This document shows positions 9,497 through 17,828 of a stretch of DNA of 64,000 nucleotides, piece after piece (position 1 is the stretch's first letter; every line of letters begins with the position of its first letter). Position numbers and translations under genes: made by a program. The DNA comes from Paenibacillus sp. LS1 (GTDB lineage: Bacteria; Bacillota; Bacilli; Paenibacillales; Paenibacillaceae): contig NZ_JAPDOE010000001.1 of NCBI RefSeq assembly GCF_026013365.1, positions 868,001-932,000 of the forward strand. The letters are read 5' to 3'. Under the pieces are notes generated by a model. The model saw only the letters and a list, made by a program, of their open reading frames with translations. It was not told where the DNA came from and did not search any database.

Positions 9497-9525
9497 AATG
9501 TATTCTATCAGGTGCTCCAATATTA
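9497..9525 (-). promoter_or_regulatory. Sigma-E-type sporulation promoter of spoVK
   Basis: On the minus strand, TAATATT (9519-9525) is followed after 14 bp by AATACATT (9497-9504). The B. subtilis sigma-E consensus is about TCATATT, 13-15 bp, CATACAAT. Six of seven and seven of eight defined bases match, and the spacing is right. It sits 45-73 bp before the spoVK start. Confidence 0.65.
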
Positions 9526-9562
9526 GAAGTATCATGAAGAATTCTGCAGCTAGATACATGAC

Positions 9563-10126
9563 TTAAATCTGAATGTTTTTCCGAAACTCTCCGTTCTCAA
9601 ACAAACTCTGCCTGTGCTTCAGGGATAACTGAAAGTACGGGAATACATGTGCATCAATGGCATGCAGCAGTTCCTTTGCCGTCTTGTTCGCCAAATCATA
9701 GTCACCTGTCGTAATATGCTTCCGTGAAAGTGCATCTTCAAGCTCATCTTCATCCAGCAAAAATACTTCTCCATCTTTCAACACAACGACATCCAGATAC
9801 AGGTCATCAAACCAAGGAACACCCTGATCGGTTATCCCCTGACTACGGCATGTATCAATGTACCATTCCACAATCCGTTCCTGATCGTCAAACATCGCTG
9901 TAACTACAAAGTGCTCTCCCTTCGGATAGTATTGCAGCCAGGAATAGCCTTTATCTGCGATACAGAAGGTACTGCCTCCATATGTTTTCCACAAAGGTTC
10001 TTTCAAATCCTGTATGGTGTACAACGTAATATATCCTGTGAAAATTTTGGATTGAACGAACCGGCATGTGAATTGTCGGTTCGTAATCCGGCGCCAGTTC
10101 GCGCGGTCCCCGAATTTCCGTTTCAT
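9563..10126 (-). CDS. DUF402 (YgaC/Ntdp-like) protein, probable nucleoside phosphatase
   Basis: A 187-residue protein of the DUF402 family. Characterised members (Staphylococcus Ntdp, Streptomyces FomD) hydrolyse nucleoside di-/triphosphates or CMP-phosphonates using acidic residues and a metal ion. The acidic FDDLYLDVVVLKDGEVFLLDEDELEDAL stretch and YIDTCR are typical. The frame is open upstream, but the ATG at 10126 (MKRKFGDRANWRRI) behind AAAGAGGGG is clearly the start; the upstream part is rich in Cys and Arg and unlike the family. Exact substrate not predictable. Confidence 0.85.
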   Translation of the reverse strand: MKRKFGDRANWRRITNRQFTCRFVQSKIFTGYITLYTIQDLKEPLWKTYGGSTFCIADKGYSWLQYYPKGEHFVVTAMFDDQERIVEWYIDTCRSQGITDQGVPWFDDLYLDVVVLKDGEVFLLDEDELEDALSRKHITTGDYDLANKTAKELLHAIDAHVFPYFQLSLKHRQSLFENGEFRKNIQI

Positions 10127-10344
10127 ACGAACCCCTCTTTGCCGACTACAGGCCCGTGACCTGCTCTCATATTGGTGAACAATGTAATAACGTCCGCATG
10201 ATGGCTTCCAGCGCTCTGGACCCGCCTTGCACAACGTATTACGAATAGTTACAGCTTACCATATTTAAGGTATACACTCAAAATCAAGCTTTGTCCCACC
10301 TATTCATTAAATGAGCTTCTATTACAGATGGTTCCGTAACACAC

Positions 10345-10386
10345 AAAAAAACTGCTTCACCGGTTTTCCGGGAAGCAGTTTTTTTT
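10345..10386 (-). terminator. Terminator after the penicillin-binding protein gene
   Basis: A hairpin of AACTGCTTC against GAAGCAGTT with an inner CCGG/CCGG pair, flanked by A and T runs on both sides so it works in either direction. It lies about 30 bp past the penicillin-binding protein stop. Confidence 0.85.
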
Positions 10387-10414
10387 CAATGTAGCTATTT
10401 ACTGATTCAATGGC

Positions 10415-13057
10415 TTAGCCGCCGGTTCCAGCTTGAGAATCTGCAGGTGTATCTGTTCCTCCAGTATCCCCACTCGTTCCGCTGTCCGGAGGAGTTACAA
10501 CTTCCCCAGGCGTCGTTACGGACCCATCCTCGGAACCTTGACCGGTACCGCCTGGATCTGTCGTCCCCTGACCAGGTGGGGTCGTATTTCCTTCCCCAGG
10601 TTGACCGTTTCCGCCATTATTACCATTGTTGCTATTGTTTCCGTTATTACCATTACCATTACCGTTACCGTTATTACCGTTCGAGTTGCCATTATCCGGT
10701 GAACCATTATCCGGATTCTCTGTACCTGGCTGCTCAGGGTCTATCTCTGTTCCAGGGTCTATGCCAGGATCAGGTTCCTCCGGTGGCACTTCCTGCGCTT
10801 CAATCATCAGTGAAATGGTGTTGGAAGGATCCGTCTCCAGTCCTGATGCCGAGTCGTAGGCTGTCACATAGTACTCATAGGTCAGACCAGGCAACGCACT
10901 TAAATCTTGCGCATTAGTCGCGCCTACTGCATCTATGAGATGAGTGAACTGGGCTTCGGAGGTTTCTTTACGATACACCCGATATTGTGTGCTTCCGTCA
11001 CCTGTTCCAGTCCAACTCAGTGAGACGGTTTGAGCAGATGGATCATATGATCCACTCAGACCACTAACGGACAGAGCTGGCTGTTCTGGTTCTTCTACTG
11101 GCGGAGGTGCTTGCCCTCCAGCCGGTGTTTTGAATTGCTTCACAGGAACGCCTTTCATCGCATCTCCCATGACTTTGGCAAAGAAAGCTGCCGACAGCTT
11201 ACTGCTGTTCTTAAGCATATGATTCGCATCAGGATTGTCATACCCCATCCAGACTGCGGCAGTCCATTCTGGTGTATATCCAACGAACCATACATCACGG
11301 TTGGCACTGTTGCCAGAGATGCCACTTTGAACAGTTCCTGTTTTACCCGCTACCGGACGATCCAGACGTGCTGAACGTCCCGTACCGTCATTAACAACGT
11401 TCTGTAGCATCTGTGTAAGCTGATACGCATTTTGCTCACTCATGACACGCGTTGTGTCCGAGTTATCATGTTTGTACGTAGTTTTGCCTGCGCTATCCTT
11501 AATTTCCTTAATGGAATAGGCTGCTCGGTATTCTCCAAGGTTAGCAAATGCACTATAGGCTTGCGCCATTTCCAGTGTATTTGTACCTTTACTTAGACCA
11601 CCAAGGGCAATCGCCAGGTTTTTGTCTTCATCCGTAAGTTGTATGCCTACACTCTTGGCAAAATTAATGCCTGTGTTAACGCCTATTTTATCAAGTAGCC
11701 AAACCGCAGGAATATTTTCCGACTTCGTAATGGCTTCCGTCATACTGATGGTTGAAGAATATCCATGCAAGTTACCAGGACAATAGTTACCAAAACATTG
11801 CTTCGCATTACTCAGCGAGGAGTTGGCACTGTAATTTCCTGATTCTAGAGCCGGTGCATAAGACACAATCGGTTTAAAAGCTGAACCCGGTTGTCTTCGA
11901 CTCTGCGTTACACGGCTATAGCCTTTAGTTTGATAATCCCGTCCGCCCAGGAGGGCAACGAGGCTACCATTCTCATGGTTCATGATAACCATGGAGCCTT
12001 GAACCTGTTGATCATCTTTGCTTGCCTCGAACAGACTATCATCTGTGAAGGCAGTTTCCATGGCTGTTTGAGCCTGAGCATCCATGGTTGTGTAGATTTT
12101 GTATCCGCCGATATTCAGATCATCTTCCGTTTTGCCAGTTACACGTTCAGCTTCACGGAGCACATAATCAATAAAGGCTTGATATTTCTGATCTTTTTCT
12201 GGTCGCTTGTAGTTATAGTTAATCTCTTTTGCTTCATCCATCTCCGCCTTGGTAATGTAGCCTTGTTCATACATCAGCTGTAATACCACACCACGGCGTG
12301 CTTTAGAGTCGTTTGGATTACTCACCGGATTGTAGGCCGACGGGCCTTTCGGCATAGCTGCCAATGTAGCGATTTGCCATAACTTCAACTGACTCAAATC
12401 TTTTTGTCCAAAATAAAATTCAGATGCCGCTTTAATGCCGTAACGCTGATGACCGAAGAAAATTCGGTTCAGATACATCGTCAGGATTTCGTCTTTTGTG
12501 TACTTGCGCTCTAGTGCCATTGCAATCGATACTTCTGTTGCCTTCCGGAAGAACGTCTTGTCACGGGACAAGAACATGTTCTTGGCAAGCTGCTGGGTGA
12601 GTGTACTACCACCTTCCACCATAGAACGGGCCATGACGTCCTTAACCGCCGCACGCCCAATGGACCAGATATCCACGCCCTGATGATCGTAGAATCGTTT
12701 ATCCTCCGTCGCAACAAAGGCTTGCTTCAACAGTTCAGGAATATCATCTTCTTTGACGGGTTCCAGCTTCTGAATGGACAGCTCCCCCATTAATTGGCCA
12801 TTGCGATCATATACTTTTGAAGTTTCATTAATTGTGGTTTTGTCTTTGTTGGCTTTGAGCAGATTTTCGCCACTCACCATAATAAATAAATATCCGCCTA
12901 GTGCACAGAATATGGCGATTGCCATTGTGAAAAACAGTGTCCATCCAACGCGTTTACCCGTAATTTTTTTCTTTTTAGAGGTCTTTGGCTTCGCTTTTTT
13001 GGGTGACTTGTTATTGTTGTTGCGATTGTTAGACCTCGACAACGGATCGTTTGGCAT
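10415..13057 (-). CDS. Class A penicillin-binding protein (PBP1A family) with FN3 domain and disordered tail
   Basis: An 880-residue bifunctional peptidoglycan synthase that polymerises glycan strands and cross-links peptides on the outer membrane face. A Lys/Asn-rich cytoplasmic tail precedes one membrane helix (about 39-61). The GT51 domain has its catalytic Glu near 118 in TEDKRFYD. The transpeptidase domain has Ser392-xx-Lys395 (SAFK), SEN at 446-448 and KTGT at 572-575. A fibronectin type III domain (about 675-765) and a Pro/Gly/Asn/Glu tail of about 110 residues follow. The ATG at 13057 behind AGGAGG is chosen over the open frame to 13126. It is a single-gene unit with its own terminator. 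Confidence 0.95.
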   Translation of the reverse strand: MPNDPLSRSNNRNNNNKSPKKAKPKTSKKKKITGKRVGWTLFFTMAIAIFCALGGYLFIMVSGENLLKANKDKTTINETSKVYDRNGQLMGELSIQKLEPVKEDDIPELLKQAFVATEDKRFYDHQGVDIWSIGRAAVKDVMARSMVEGGSTLTQQLAKNMFLSRDKTFFRKATEVSIAMALERKYTKDEILTMYLNRIFFGHQRYGIKAASEFYFGQKDLSQLKLWQIATLAAMPKGPSAYNPVSNPNDSKARRGVVLQLMYEQGYITKAEMDEAKEINYNYKRPEKDQKYQAFIDYVLREAERVTGKTEDDLNIGGYKIYTTMDAQAQTAMETAFTDDSLFEASKDDQQVQGSMVIMNHENGSLVALLGGRDYQTKGYSRVTQSRRQPGSAFKPIVSYAPALESGNYSANSSLSNAKQCFGNYCPGNLHGYSSTISMTEAITKSENIPAVWLLDKIGVNTGINFAKSVGIQLTDEDKNLAIALGGLSKGTNTLEMAQAYSAFANLGEYRAAYSIKEIKDSAGKTTYKHDNSDTTRVMSEQNAYQLTQMLQNVVNDGTGRSARLDRPVAGKTGTVQSGISGNSANRDVWFVGYTPEWTAAVWMGYDNPDANHMLKNSSKLSAAFFAKVMGDAMKGVPVKQFKTPAGGQAPPPVEEPEQPALSVSGLSGSYDPSAQTVSLSWTGTGDGSTQYRVYRKETSEAQFTHLIDAVGATNAQDLSALPGLTYEYYVTAYDSASGLETDPSNTISLMIEAQEVPPEEPDPGIDPGTEIDPEQPGTENPDNGSPDNGNSNGNNGNGNGNGNNGNNSNNGNNGGNGQPGEGNTTPPGQGTTDPGGTGQGSEDGSVTTPGEVVTPPDSGTSGDTGGTDTPADSQAGTGG
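10612..10690. repeat. Asn/Gly-coding short repeat in the PBP gene 3' end
   Basis: A stretch built from hexamers close to ATTACC/GTTACC, encoding runs of Asn and Gly (NGNNGNGNGNGN). Imperfect hexamers inside a coding region can gain or lose units in frame, so the tail length may differ between strains. Confidence 0.7.
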
Positions 13058-13144
13058 GTTACCTCCTGACTCCCTTTCGGTTGCATAATTTCTATTCGTC
13101 TGTAGGCTCAGGCATATATTAAACATATTTTGCCCGGAATGAAA

Positions 13145-13170
13145 AGAACAACCCTTTATTCAGGTTGCTC
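13145..13170 (-). terminator. Possible terminator of hfq
   Basis: On the minus strand GAGCAACC and GGTTGTTC form an eight-base stem (one G-T pair) followed by a short T-rich stretch, about 58 bp past the hfq stop. Confidence 0.4.
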
Positions 13171-13227
13171 TGTTTCAATACCTATACTTGTAGACGAAAT
13201 GGTTGGTGAAAAGGTTTCGTAATTTTT

Positions 13228-13470
13228 TTAAGCTTCGCCGCTGTTATCTTGCTGCATCAGCGATACGCTGCGTTGCGGCGTGAACGTGGAGATGGCATGC
13301 TTGTAGACCATTTGCTGGCGTCCGTCGCTGTCAATGACGATCGTAAAATTGTCAAATGCCTTGATCGTCCCGCGGATTTGGAAGCCGTTGGTCAGATAGA
13401 CCGTAGCAGGAATATTCTCTTTCCGCAGTTGGTTCAAGAACGTATCTTGGATGTTGATGGACTTGTTCAT
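13228..13470 (-). CDS. hfq: Hfq RNA chaperone
   Basis: An 80-residue Sm-like RNA-binding protein that forms hexameric rings and helps small RNAs pair with mRNAs. The Sm1 core [24 protein letters not shown] and the Sm2 motif YKHAIST are clear and close to B. subtilis Hfq. The upstream in-frame ATG at 13509 would add 13 unrelated residues, so the ATG at 13470 ([11 protein letters not shown]) is used, with GGGGG nine bases ahead. It lies downstream of miaA, as in many bacteria, but with a 370-bp gap. Confidence 0.95.
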   Translation of the reverse strand: MNKSINIQDTFLNQLRKENIPATVYLTNGFQIRGTIKAFDNFTIVIDSDGRQQMVYKHAISTFTPQRSVSLMQQDNSGEA

Positions 13471-13750
13471 TAGCCGTACCCCCATTGGTTCATTTGAATT
13501 CGTGTTCAAGTAATATTCAATATCGCTGAGTAGCTTTCGTGCTATTATATCATGAACAGTTTCATATAATCCACAAAAACCCCTTGTCTGCTATTTTGCA
13601 CCCATTCTTGGCGTCGTGTACAACTAGAAGACTTATCCATTATACACCGCTTGCCAGATTTGCAAAAGAGGGACAAGATCTTCGTTTTCAAGCATACTCC
13701 TTGCTTGTTTAGTGAAGCGTAAATCCCTTCCATCTGTTCTAGTGATAAGC
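13471..13750. other. hfq-miaA spacer without a credible gene
   Basis: Between the hfq start and the miaA terminator I see no gene. A 62-codon minus-strand frame (13545-13733) has no ribosome site and a composition unlike its neighbours. The hfq promoter should lie here, but no convincing -35/-10 pair stands out. Confidence 0.5.
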
Positions 13751-13790
13751 AAAAACCTCTATCTTTTTAAATTTCAAAAGGTAGAGGTTT
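13751..13790 (-). terminator. Terminator of miaA
   Basis: On the minus strand AAACCTCTACCTTTT pairs with AAAAAGATAGAGGTTTTT, ending in a T run, about 55 bp beyond the miaA stop. Confidence 0.8.
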
Positions 13791-13843
13791 ACATTCGCTG
13801 ATCTAATCCAGGCATATGAGATCAATACTAAACATTGCTCAAA

Positions 13844-14800
13844 TCAGTTAAATTTTCGTGTAATCAAGTCACTTACCTGATTGTAGTTACCTTCAAAATC
13901 TTCGGTATCTGTCATGTCCACCCATTCAATATCCTTCATATGGCGGAACCAGGAAAGCTGACGTTTGGCAAAACGCCGCGTATCTCTCTTCAACCACTCA
14001 ACCGCAGCTTCCCAACTCACTTCCCCTTGCAGGAACGCCGCAATTTCCTTATATCCTAGCCCTTGCATGGAAATATGACCTCTGGCCACTCCGCGTTCCA
14101 ACAGGGATTCCACCTCATTCACCAGACCTTGCTCGATCATCAGATCAATCCGCTCTTCCACCCGGGCATACAACTTCTGGCGATCCATTGTCAAACCAAC
14201 AATAAGAAGGTCATAAGGCGACTCTTTCTTCTGTACTGCCAGCTGATCAGACCACTTCTCGCCTGTGAGGTGATGGATCTCAAGTGCACGTACAATTCGC
14301 CGTTGATCATTCGGATGCAGACGATCCGCACTAACCGGATCAACTTCCCTGAGTCGATCATGAAGGGCCTGTGCTCCATGTTGCTCCGCATAGCTAAACT
14401 GCTGCTCCCTGAACGCTTCGTCCGAGCCACTATCGGAAAATTGGAAGCCGTAACATACCGATTCCACATACAGACCAGTGCCGCCTACAATAAAAGGCAT
14501 TTTACCGCGTTCATGGATTTCATTAATCAATCGTGTACAACTCTCCTGAAACTCGGCCACAGAGTACGGATACTCGGGTTCATGGATGTCAATGAGATGA
14601 TGAGGTACACCCTTCATTTCTTCAGAAGTAATCTTGGCTGTTCCGATATCCATTTCACGATATACCTGCATCGAATCTCCTGAGATAATCTCACAATTGA
14701 AAGCTTGGGCAAGCTCGATGCTCATTCTTGTTTTGCCTACTGCTGTTGGTCCAACCAGCACAAGCAGTTTAGGTTTTGGTTTAACTTCCACTTTCAACAT
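13844..14800 (-). CDS. miaA: tRNA dimethylallyltransferase MiaA
   Basis: A 318-residue enzyme that adds a dimethylallyl group to A37 of tRNAs reading UNN codons. It has a P-loop (GPTAVGKTR, residues 16-24), the SGDSMQVYREMDIGTAK substrate region, VGGTGLYVES and the C-terminal KRDTRRFAKRQLSWFR tRNA-binding motif. Its first 20 bp overlap the end of the upstream methyltransferase gene, which suggests translational coupling. It belongs to the minus-strand mutS-mutL-methyltransferase-miaA series and is closed by its own terminator. Confidence 0.97.
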   Translation of the reverse strand: MLKVEVKPKPKLLVLVGPTAVGKTRMSIELAQAFNCEIISGDSMQVYREMDIGTAKITSEEMKGVPHHLIDIHEPEYPYSVAEFQESCTRLINEIHERGKMPFIVGGTGLYVESVCYGFQFSDSGSDEAFREQQFSYAEQHGAQALHDRLREVDPVSADRLHPNDQRRIVRALEIHHLTGEKWSDQLAVQKKESPYDLLIVGLTMDRQKLYARVEERIDLMIEQGLVNEVESLLERGVARGHISMQGLGYKEIAAFLQGEVSWEAAVEWLKRDTRRFAKRQLSWFRHMKDIEWVDMTDTEDFEGNYNQVSDLITRKFN

Positions 14801-15566
14801 TAATCACTCCGTACAGGGTTTTTGCATTCGCCCGATCAAGTATTTCAAATCCGAGCCTGTCAAACTCCGCGCTGCCGCGCTTTTCTTTCATAACAACACG
14901 TTTACGGGCAACCCGTCTCGCTTCCATAATGCTCTGTTCGTGCAACGCGTGAGCATTTGCATAATCTCGCAAGGGCTGAATAGCACTTGAATCCATCATC
15001 GGTTCACGGAACATGGGGTCAAAATATACGGTATCACAGCTTCGATCCGGCATGGACCGCAGCAACTCAAGATGATCCACATGCCGCAGATCTATGCGCC
15101 GGAAAGCCTCATCCACCAAAGGCTGATTGCTCTTATAATGAGACATGCCCTCTAGCAGCAGGGTATAGAGCGGTTGAGAACTTTCACAGGCGATGACTTG
15201 TCCACTCTTACCAGCCGCAACCGAAAATACCAGCGCATCTGAACCGAGTCCAGCGGTACAATCAACAATGGTGTCTCCTTCGAGTACCGCACCAGCTTCA
15301 AGCATGGGGTCGGCTTCCCCTCTTAGAACACGTTTAGCGCGAACAAATCCCATACTGGGGTGAAACTCAAGCTCCGTTGCATCCTTGCGAAACAGGCGCG
15401 CTCTGCCATTGAGCACGACCAGTATTTCGTTGATACCATAATGTTCAATCAGTTTGGGTAAAGACGTTCTATTTCGCGGTACGTAGGTACCTCCAGTCAT
15501 TTCGGCGAGCTTACGTGCACGCTCCACCTGAGAGGCAATCTCCTTGTCACCGGTTGTAATGTACAT
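14781..15566 (-). CDS. RsmJ-like class I SAM methyltransferase
   Basis: A 261-residue SAM-dependent methyltransferase. Motif I is DCTAGLGSDALVFS and the catalytic-type motif is DTVYFDPMF. The pair DxTAGLGxDA with YxDPMF is the hallmark of RsmJ, which methylates G1516 of 16S rRNA in Escherichia coli. Similar proteins beside miaA in Firmicutes are usually left as uncharacterised. An N-terminal region (about 1-85) with a VERARKLAEMTGG helix precedes the Rossmann core. It lies 17 bp past mutL and overlaps miaA. The rRNA target is inferred. Confidence 0.8.
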   Translation of the reverse strand: MYITTGDKEIASQVERARKLAEMTGGTYVPRNRTSLPKLIEHYGINEILVVLNGRARLFRKDATELEFHPSMGFVRAKRVLRGEADPMLEAGAVLEGDTIVDCTAGLGSDALVFSVAAGKSGQVIACESSQPLYTLLLEGMSHYKSNQPLVDEAFRRIDLRHVDHLELLRSMPDRSCDTVYFDPMFREPMMDSSAIQPLRDYANAHALHEQSIMEARRVARKRVVMKEKRGSAEFDRLGFEILDRANAKTLYGVINVESGS

Positions 15567-15583
15567 AATGTCCCCCTAAATAG

Positions 15584-17806
15584 CTACATCACTCGTTTAA
15601 ATAATTTTTCCAAATCATACGTTGAAAATGAAATCACTATCGGCCGCCCATGCGGACACGTGTAGGGCTGTCGACATGAACCCAGACGCTGAATCAGCAC
15701 TTCTGCTTCCTGATCGGTCAGCTTCTGGTTGGCTTTGATAGACGCCTTGCAGGAGCACATAATGGATGCAGCTTCTCGCATCTTGGCCACATCTATGCTG
15801 CGCTCGCTAAGAACCCATTCGGACATTTCTTCAATAATGTCTTTCTCGTCCCCTTTTGGGAACCAGAAAGGGTGGGAACGCACACGGAACGTCTGTCCAC
15901 CAAAATGCTCCAAATATACACCCGCCTGTTCGAACCAGGGCAGTCTTGTTTTCAGCTTTTCCGTCTCCGAAGGTGTAAATTCCAGCGTAATCGGCAGCAA
16001 TAACTCTTGTGAGGCCTGGGCAGGGTTACCGAATTGCTCGTAATAATACTCATAATTGACACGTTCATGAGCGGCATGCTGATCAATCAAATATAAACCT
16101 TGGTCATTTTGCGCGATTAAATACGTACCATGATGCTGTCCGATCAGACTCAGCTCCGGAAATGCGGGCATGGAAGCATCCGATTTAATGGCAGCAGCGA
16201 GTTTAGTGGCATCAGGCAATCCTGAAGTTTTCCACGTCCGTTCACTTCGCGTAACCGAAGACGGATTATACAATGAACGTGCTTCTCTAACCGGTGAATA
16301 TACAGAGTCGGAGCGATACGTTGTTGGTTTGCTTTCAGCTAGCGGTTTTTCTATTGCTCCACGATCCCCACCATCTTGAGAAGAGAGGTCAGATTTGGGA
16401 ACAGTTTCGGTAGAACTTGTACTTGTACTTACATCCTTAGTGCCTTCTTGCACGTTAACGGATGTCTGCTCCCCGTCATGACTAGCAATCTTCTGCAAAA
16501 TATCCCCGTTCCAACTTTCTAACTGCACAGGGGGGTGTGTAATCTCAGGTGGAGCTTCGGGCAGCGGGACCAACTGACCCTGTTCAGATACTGGCTGTCC
16601 TGTGGTCACATCCGCCGGAGCTTCCAAATCCAGATCATCATCTTCCGTAGTCAACTTCAGCAATGCACTAGCAGGTTTCCCGAGTGGACCTTGTTGACCA
16701 TATCCTTCTGGATCTGTTGCATCTTTCAGAGGACCACGTGGAAAGAGGAATTGCTCCTGGATAAAGGAGCTATCGTCTCCGCGTCGAATCTGCTGCTTTT
16801 TGACCTGTGGAATCAATACTTCCTGCCGGAGTATTCCCCGTAATGTCGTCTCTATGAATTCATACAGTTCCGGTTCCTTGCTGAAGCGAACCTCCAGTTT
16901 GGCCGGATGCACGTTCACATCCACAAGAGATGGATGCATCTCCAGTTGCACCACGACAAGAGGGAAGCGATTGATCGGCAGCAAGGTATGGTAGGCTTTG
17001 AGAATAGCCTGATTGAGACCGTAATTGCGAACAAATCGCCCATTAACAATCGTCGACATCCCACCACGATTCGCTCGTGTCCATTCAGGCAGGCTAATCA
17101 GCCCACTCACTCGGTAATCCAGACTTTCTCCCTGAATGGGAAGCATGGCTTTTGCTGCACTTGTTCCATAGATCGCTGCAACCACTTGCAGCAGATCCCC
17201 ATTGCCCAACGTCTGAAGTAACACATTCTCATTATGGCGCAGTCGGAACGAAATGTTCGGGTGAGACATAGCCATCCGGTACAGGACATCGGAAATGTGT
17301 CCCAGTTCCGTCTGGATCGTTTTCATATATTTGAGTCTGGCTGGCGTATTGTAAAATAGTTCTTTCACTGCAAAATCTGTACCTTGGGGTGAGGTTGCGT
17401 CTTCATGAGTACGAAGGTTCCCGCCTTCAATTACGATGCGGCGCCCCCGCCCGTCATTACCACTTGCCGATAATACCTCTACCTTGGACACTGCGGCAAT
17501 ACTCGCTAAGGCTTCTCCGCGGAATCCAAGACTAGTGATCTGGAACAGATCTCGGCCATGGGCTATTTTGCTGGTCGCATGACGATAAAAGGCGGTTTCC
17601 ATATCCTCTGGCTCAATACCTGAACCATTGTCTTTGACACGAATACTGAGGAGTCCACCCTCTTCCACCGTCACTTCAATCTTGGTGGCGCCTGCATCCA
17701 CCGAGTTTTCAAGCAACTCCTTGACAACTGAAGCAGGTCGTTCGACCACCTCACCCGCCGCGATCTGGTTGGCAATATGTTCATCAAGCACATGTATTTT
17801 CGCCAC
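15584..17806 (-). CDS. mutL: DNA mismatch repair protein MutL
   Basis: A 740-residue MutL that couples mismatch recognition by MutS to strand incision. The GHKL ATPase motifs are ELLENSVDAGAT, DNGSGI and HATSKI with LGFRGEAL. The C-terminal endonuclease motif DQHAAHERVNYE starts near residue 576, and ACKASIKA and CPHGRP complete the metal site, so this is a nicking MutL as expected without MutH. A variable Ser/Glu/Pro linker spans about 350-520. The GTG at 17806 follows GGGAGGGGG; the ATG at 17824 is part of that ribosome site. Only 22 bp separate it from mutS. Confidence 0.96.
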   Translation of the reverse strand: MAKIHVLDEHIANQIAAGEVVERPASVVKELLENSVDAGATKIEVTVEEGGLLSIRVKDNGSGIEPEDMETAFYRHATSKIAHGRDLFQITSLGFRGEALASIAAVSKVEVLSASGNDGRGRRIVIEGGNLRTHEDATSPQGTDFAVKELFYNTPARLKYMKTIQTELGHISDVLYRMAMSHPNISFRLRHNENVLLQTLGNGDLLQVVAAIYGTSAAKAMLPIQGESLDYRVSGLISLPEWTRANRGGMSTIVNGRFVRNYGLNQAILKAYHTLLPINRFPLVVVQLEMHPSLVDVNVHPAKLEVRFSKEPELYEFIETTLRGILRQEVLIPQVKKQQIRRGDDSSFIQEQFLFPRGPLKDATDPEGYGQQGPLGKPASALLKLTTEDDDLDLEAPADVTTGQPVSEQGQLVPLPEAPPEITHPPVQLESWNGDILQKIASHDGEQTSVNVQEGTKDVSTSTSSTETVPKSDLSSQDGGDRGAIEKPLAESKPTTYRSDSVYSPVREARSLYNPSSVTRSERTWKTSGLPDATKLAAAIKSDASMPAFPELSLIGQHHGTYLIAQNDQGLYLIDQHAAHERVNYEYYYEQFGNPAQASQELLLPITLEFTPSETEKLKTRLPWFEQAGVYLEHFGGQTFRVRSHPFWFPKGDEKDIIEEMSEWVLSERSIDVAKMREAASIMCSCKASIKANQKLTDQEAEVLIQRLGSCRQPYTCPHGRPIVISFSTYDLEKLFKRVM

Positions 17807-17828
17807 AGGTTTTCCCCCTCCCATATAT

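Noticed and set aside
10127..10234. N-terminal extension of the DUF402 protein
   Set aside because: The Cys/Arg-rich extension does not match the family, and a good ribosome site precedes the internal ATG at 10126.
13545..13733. 62-codon ORF between hfq and miaA
   Set aside because: No ribosome site and unusual amino-acid composition; most likely chance.
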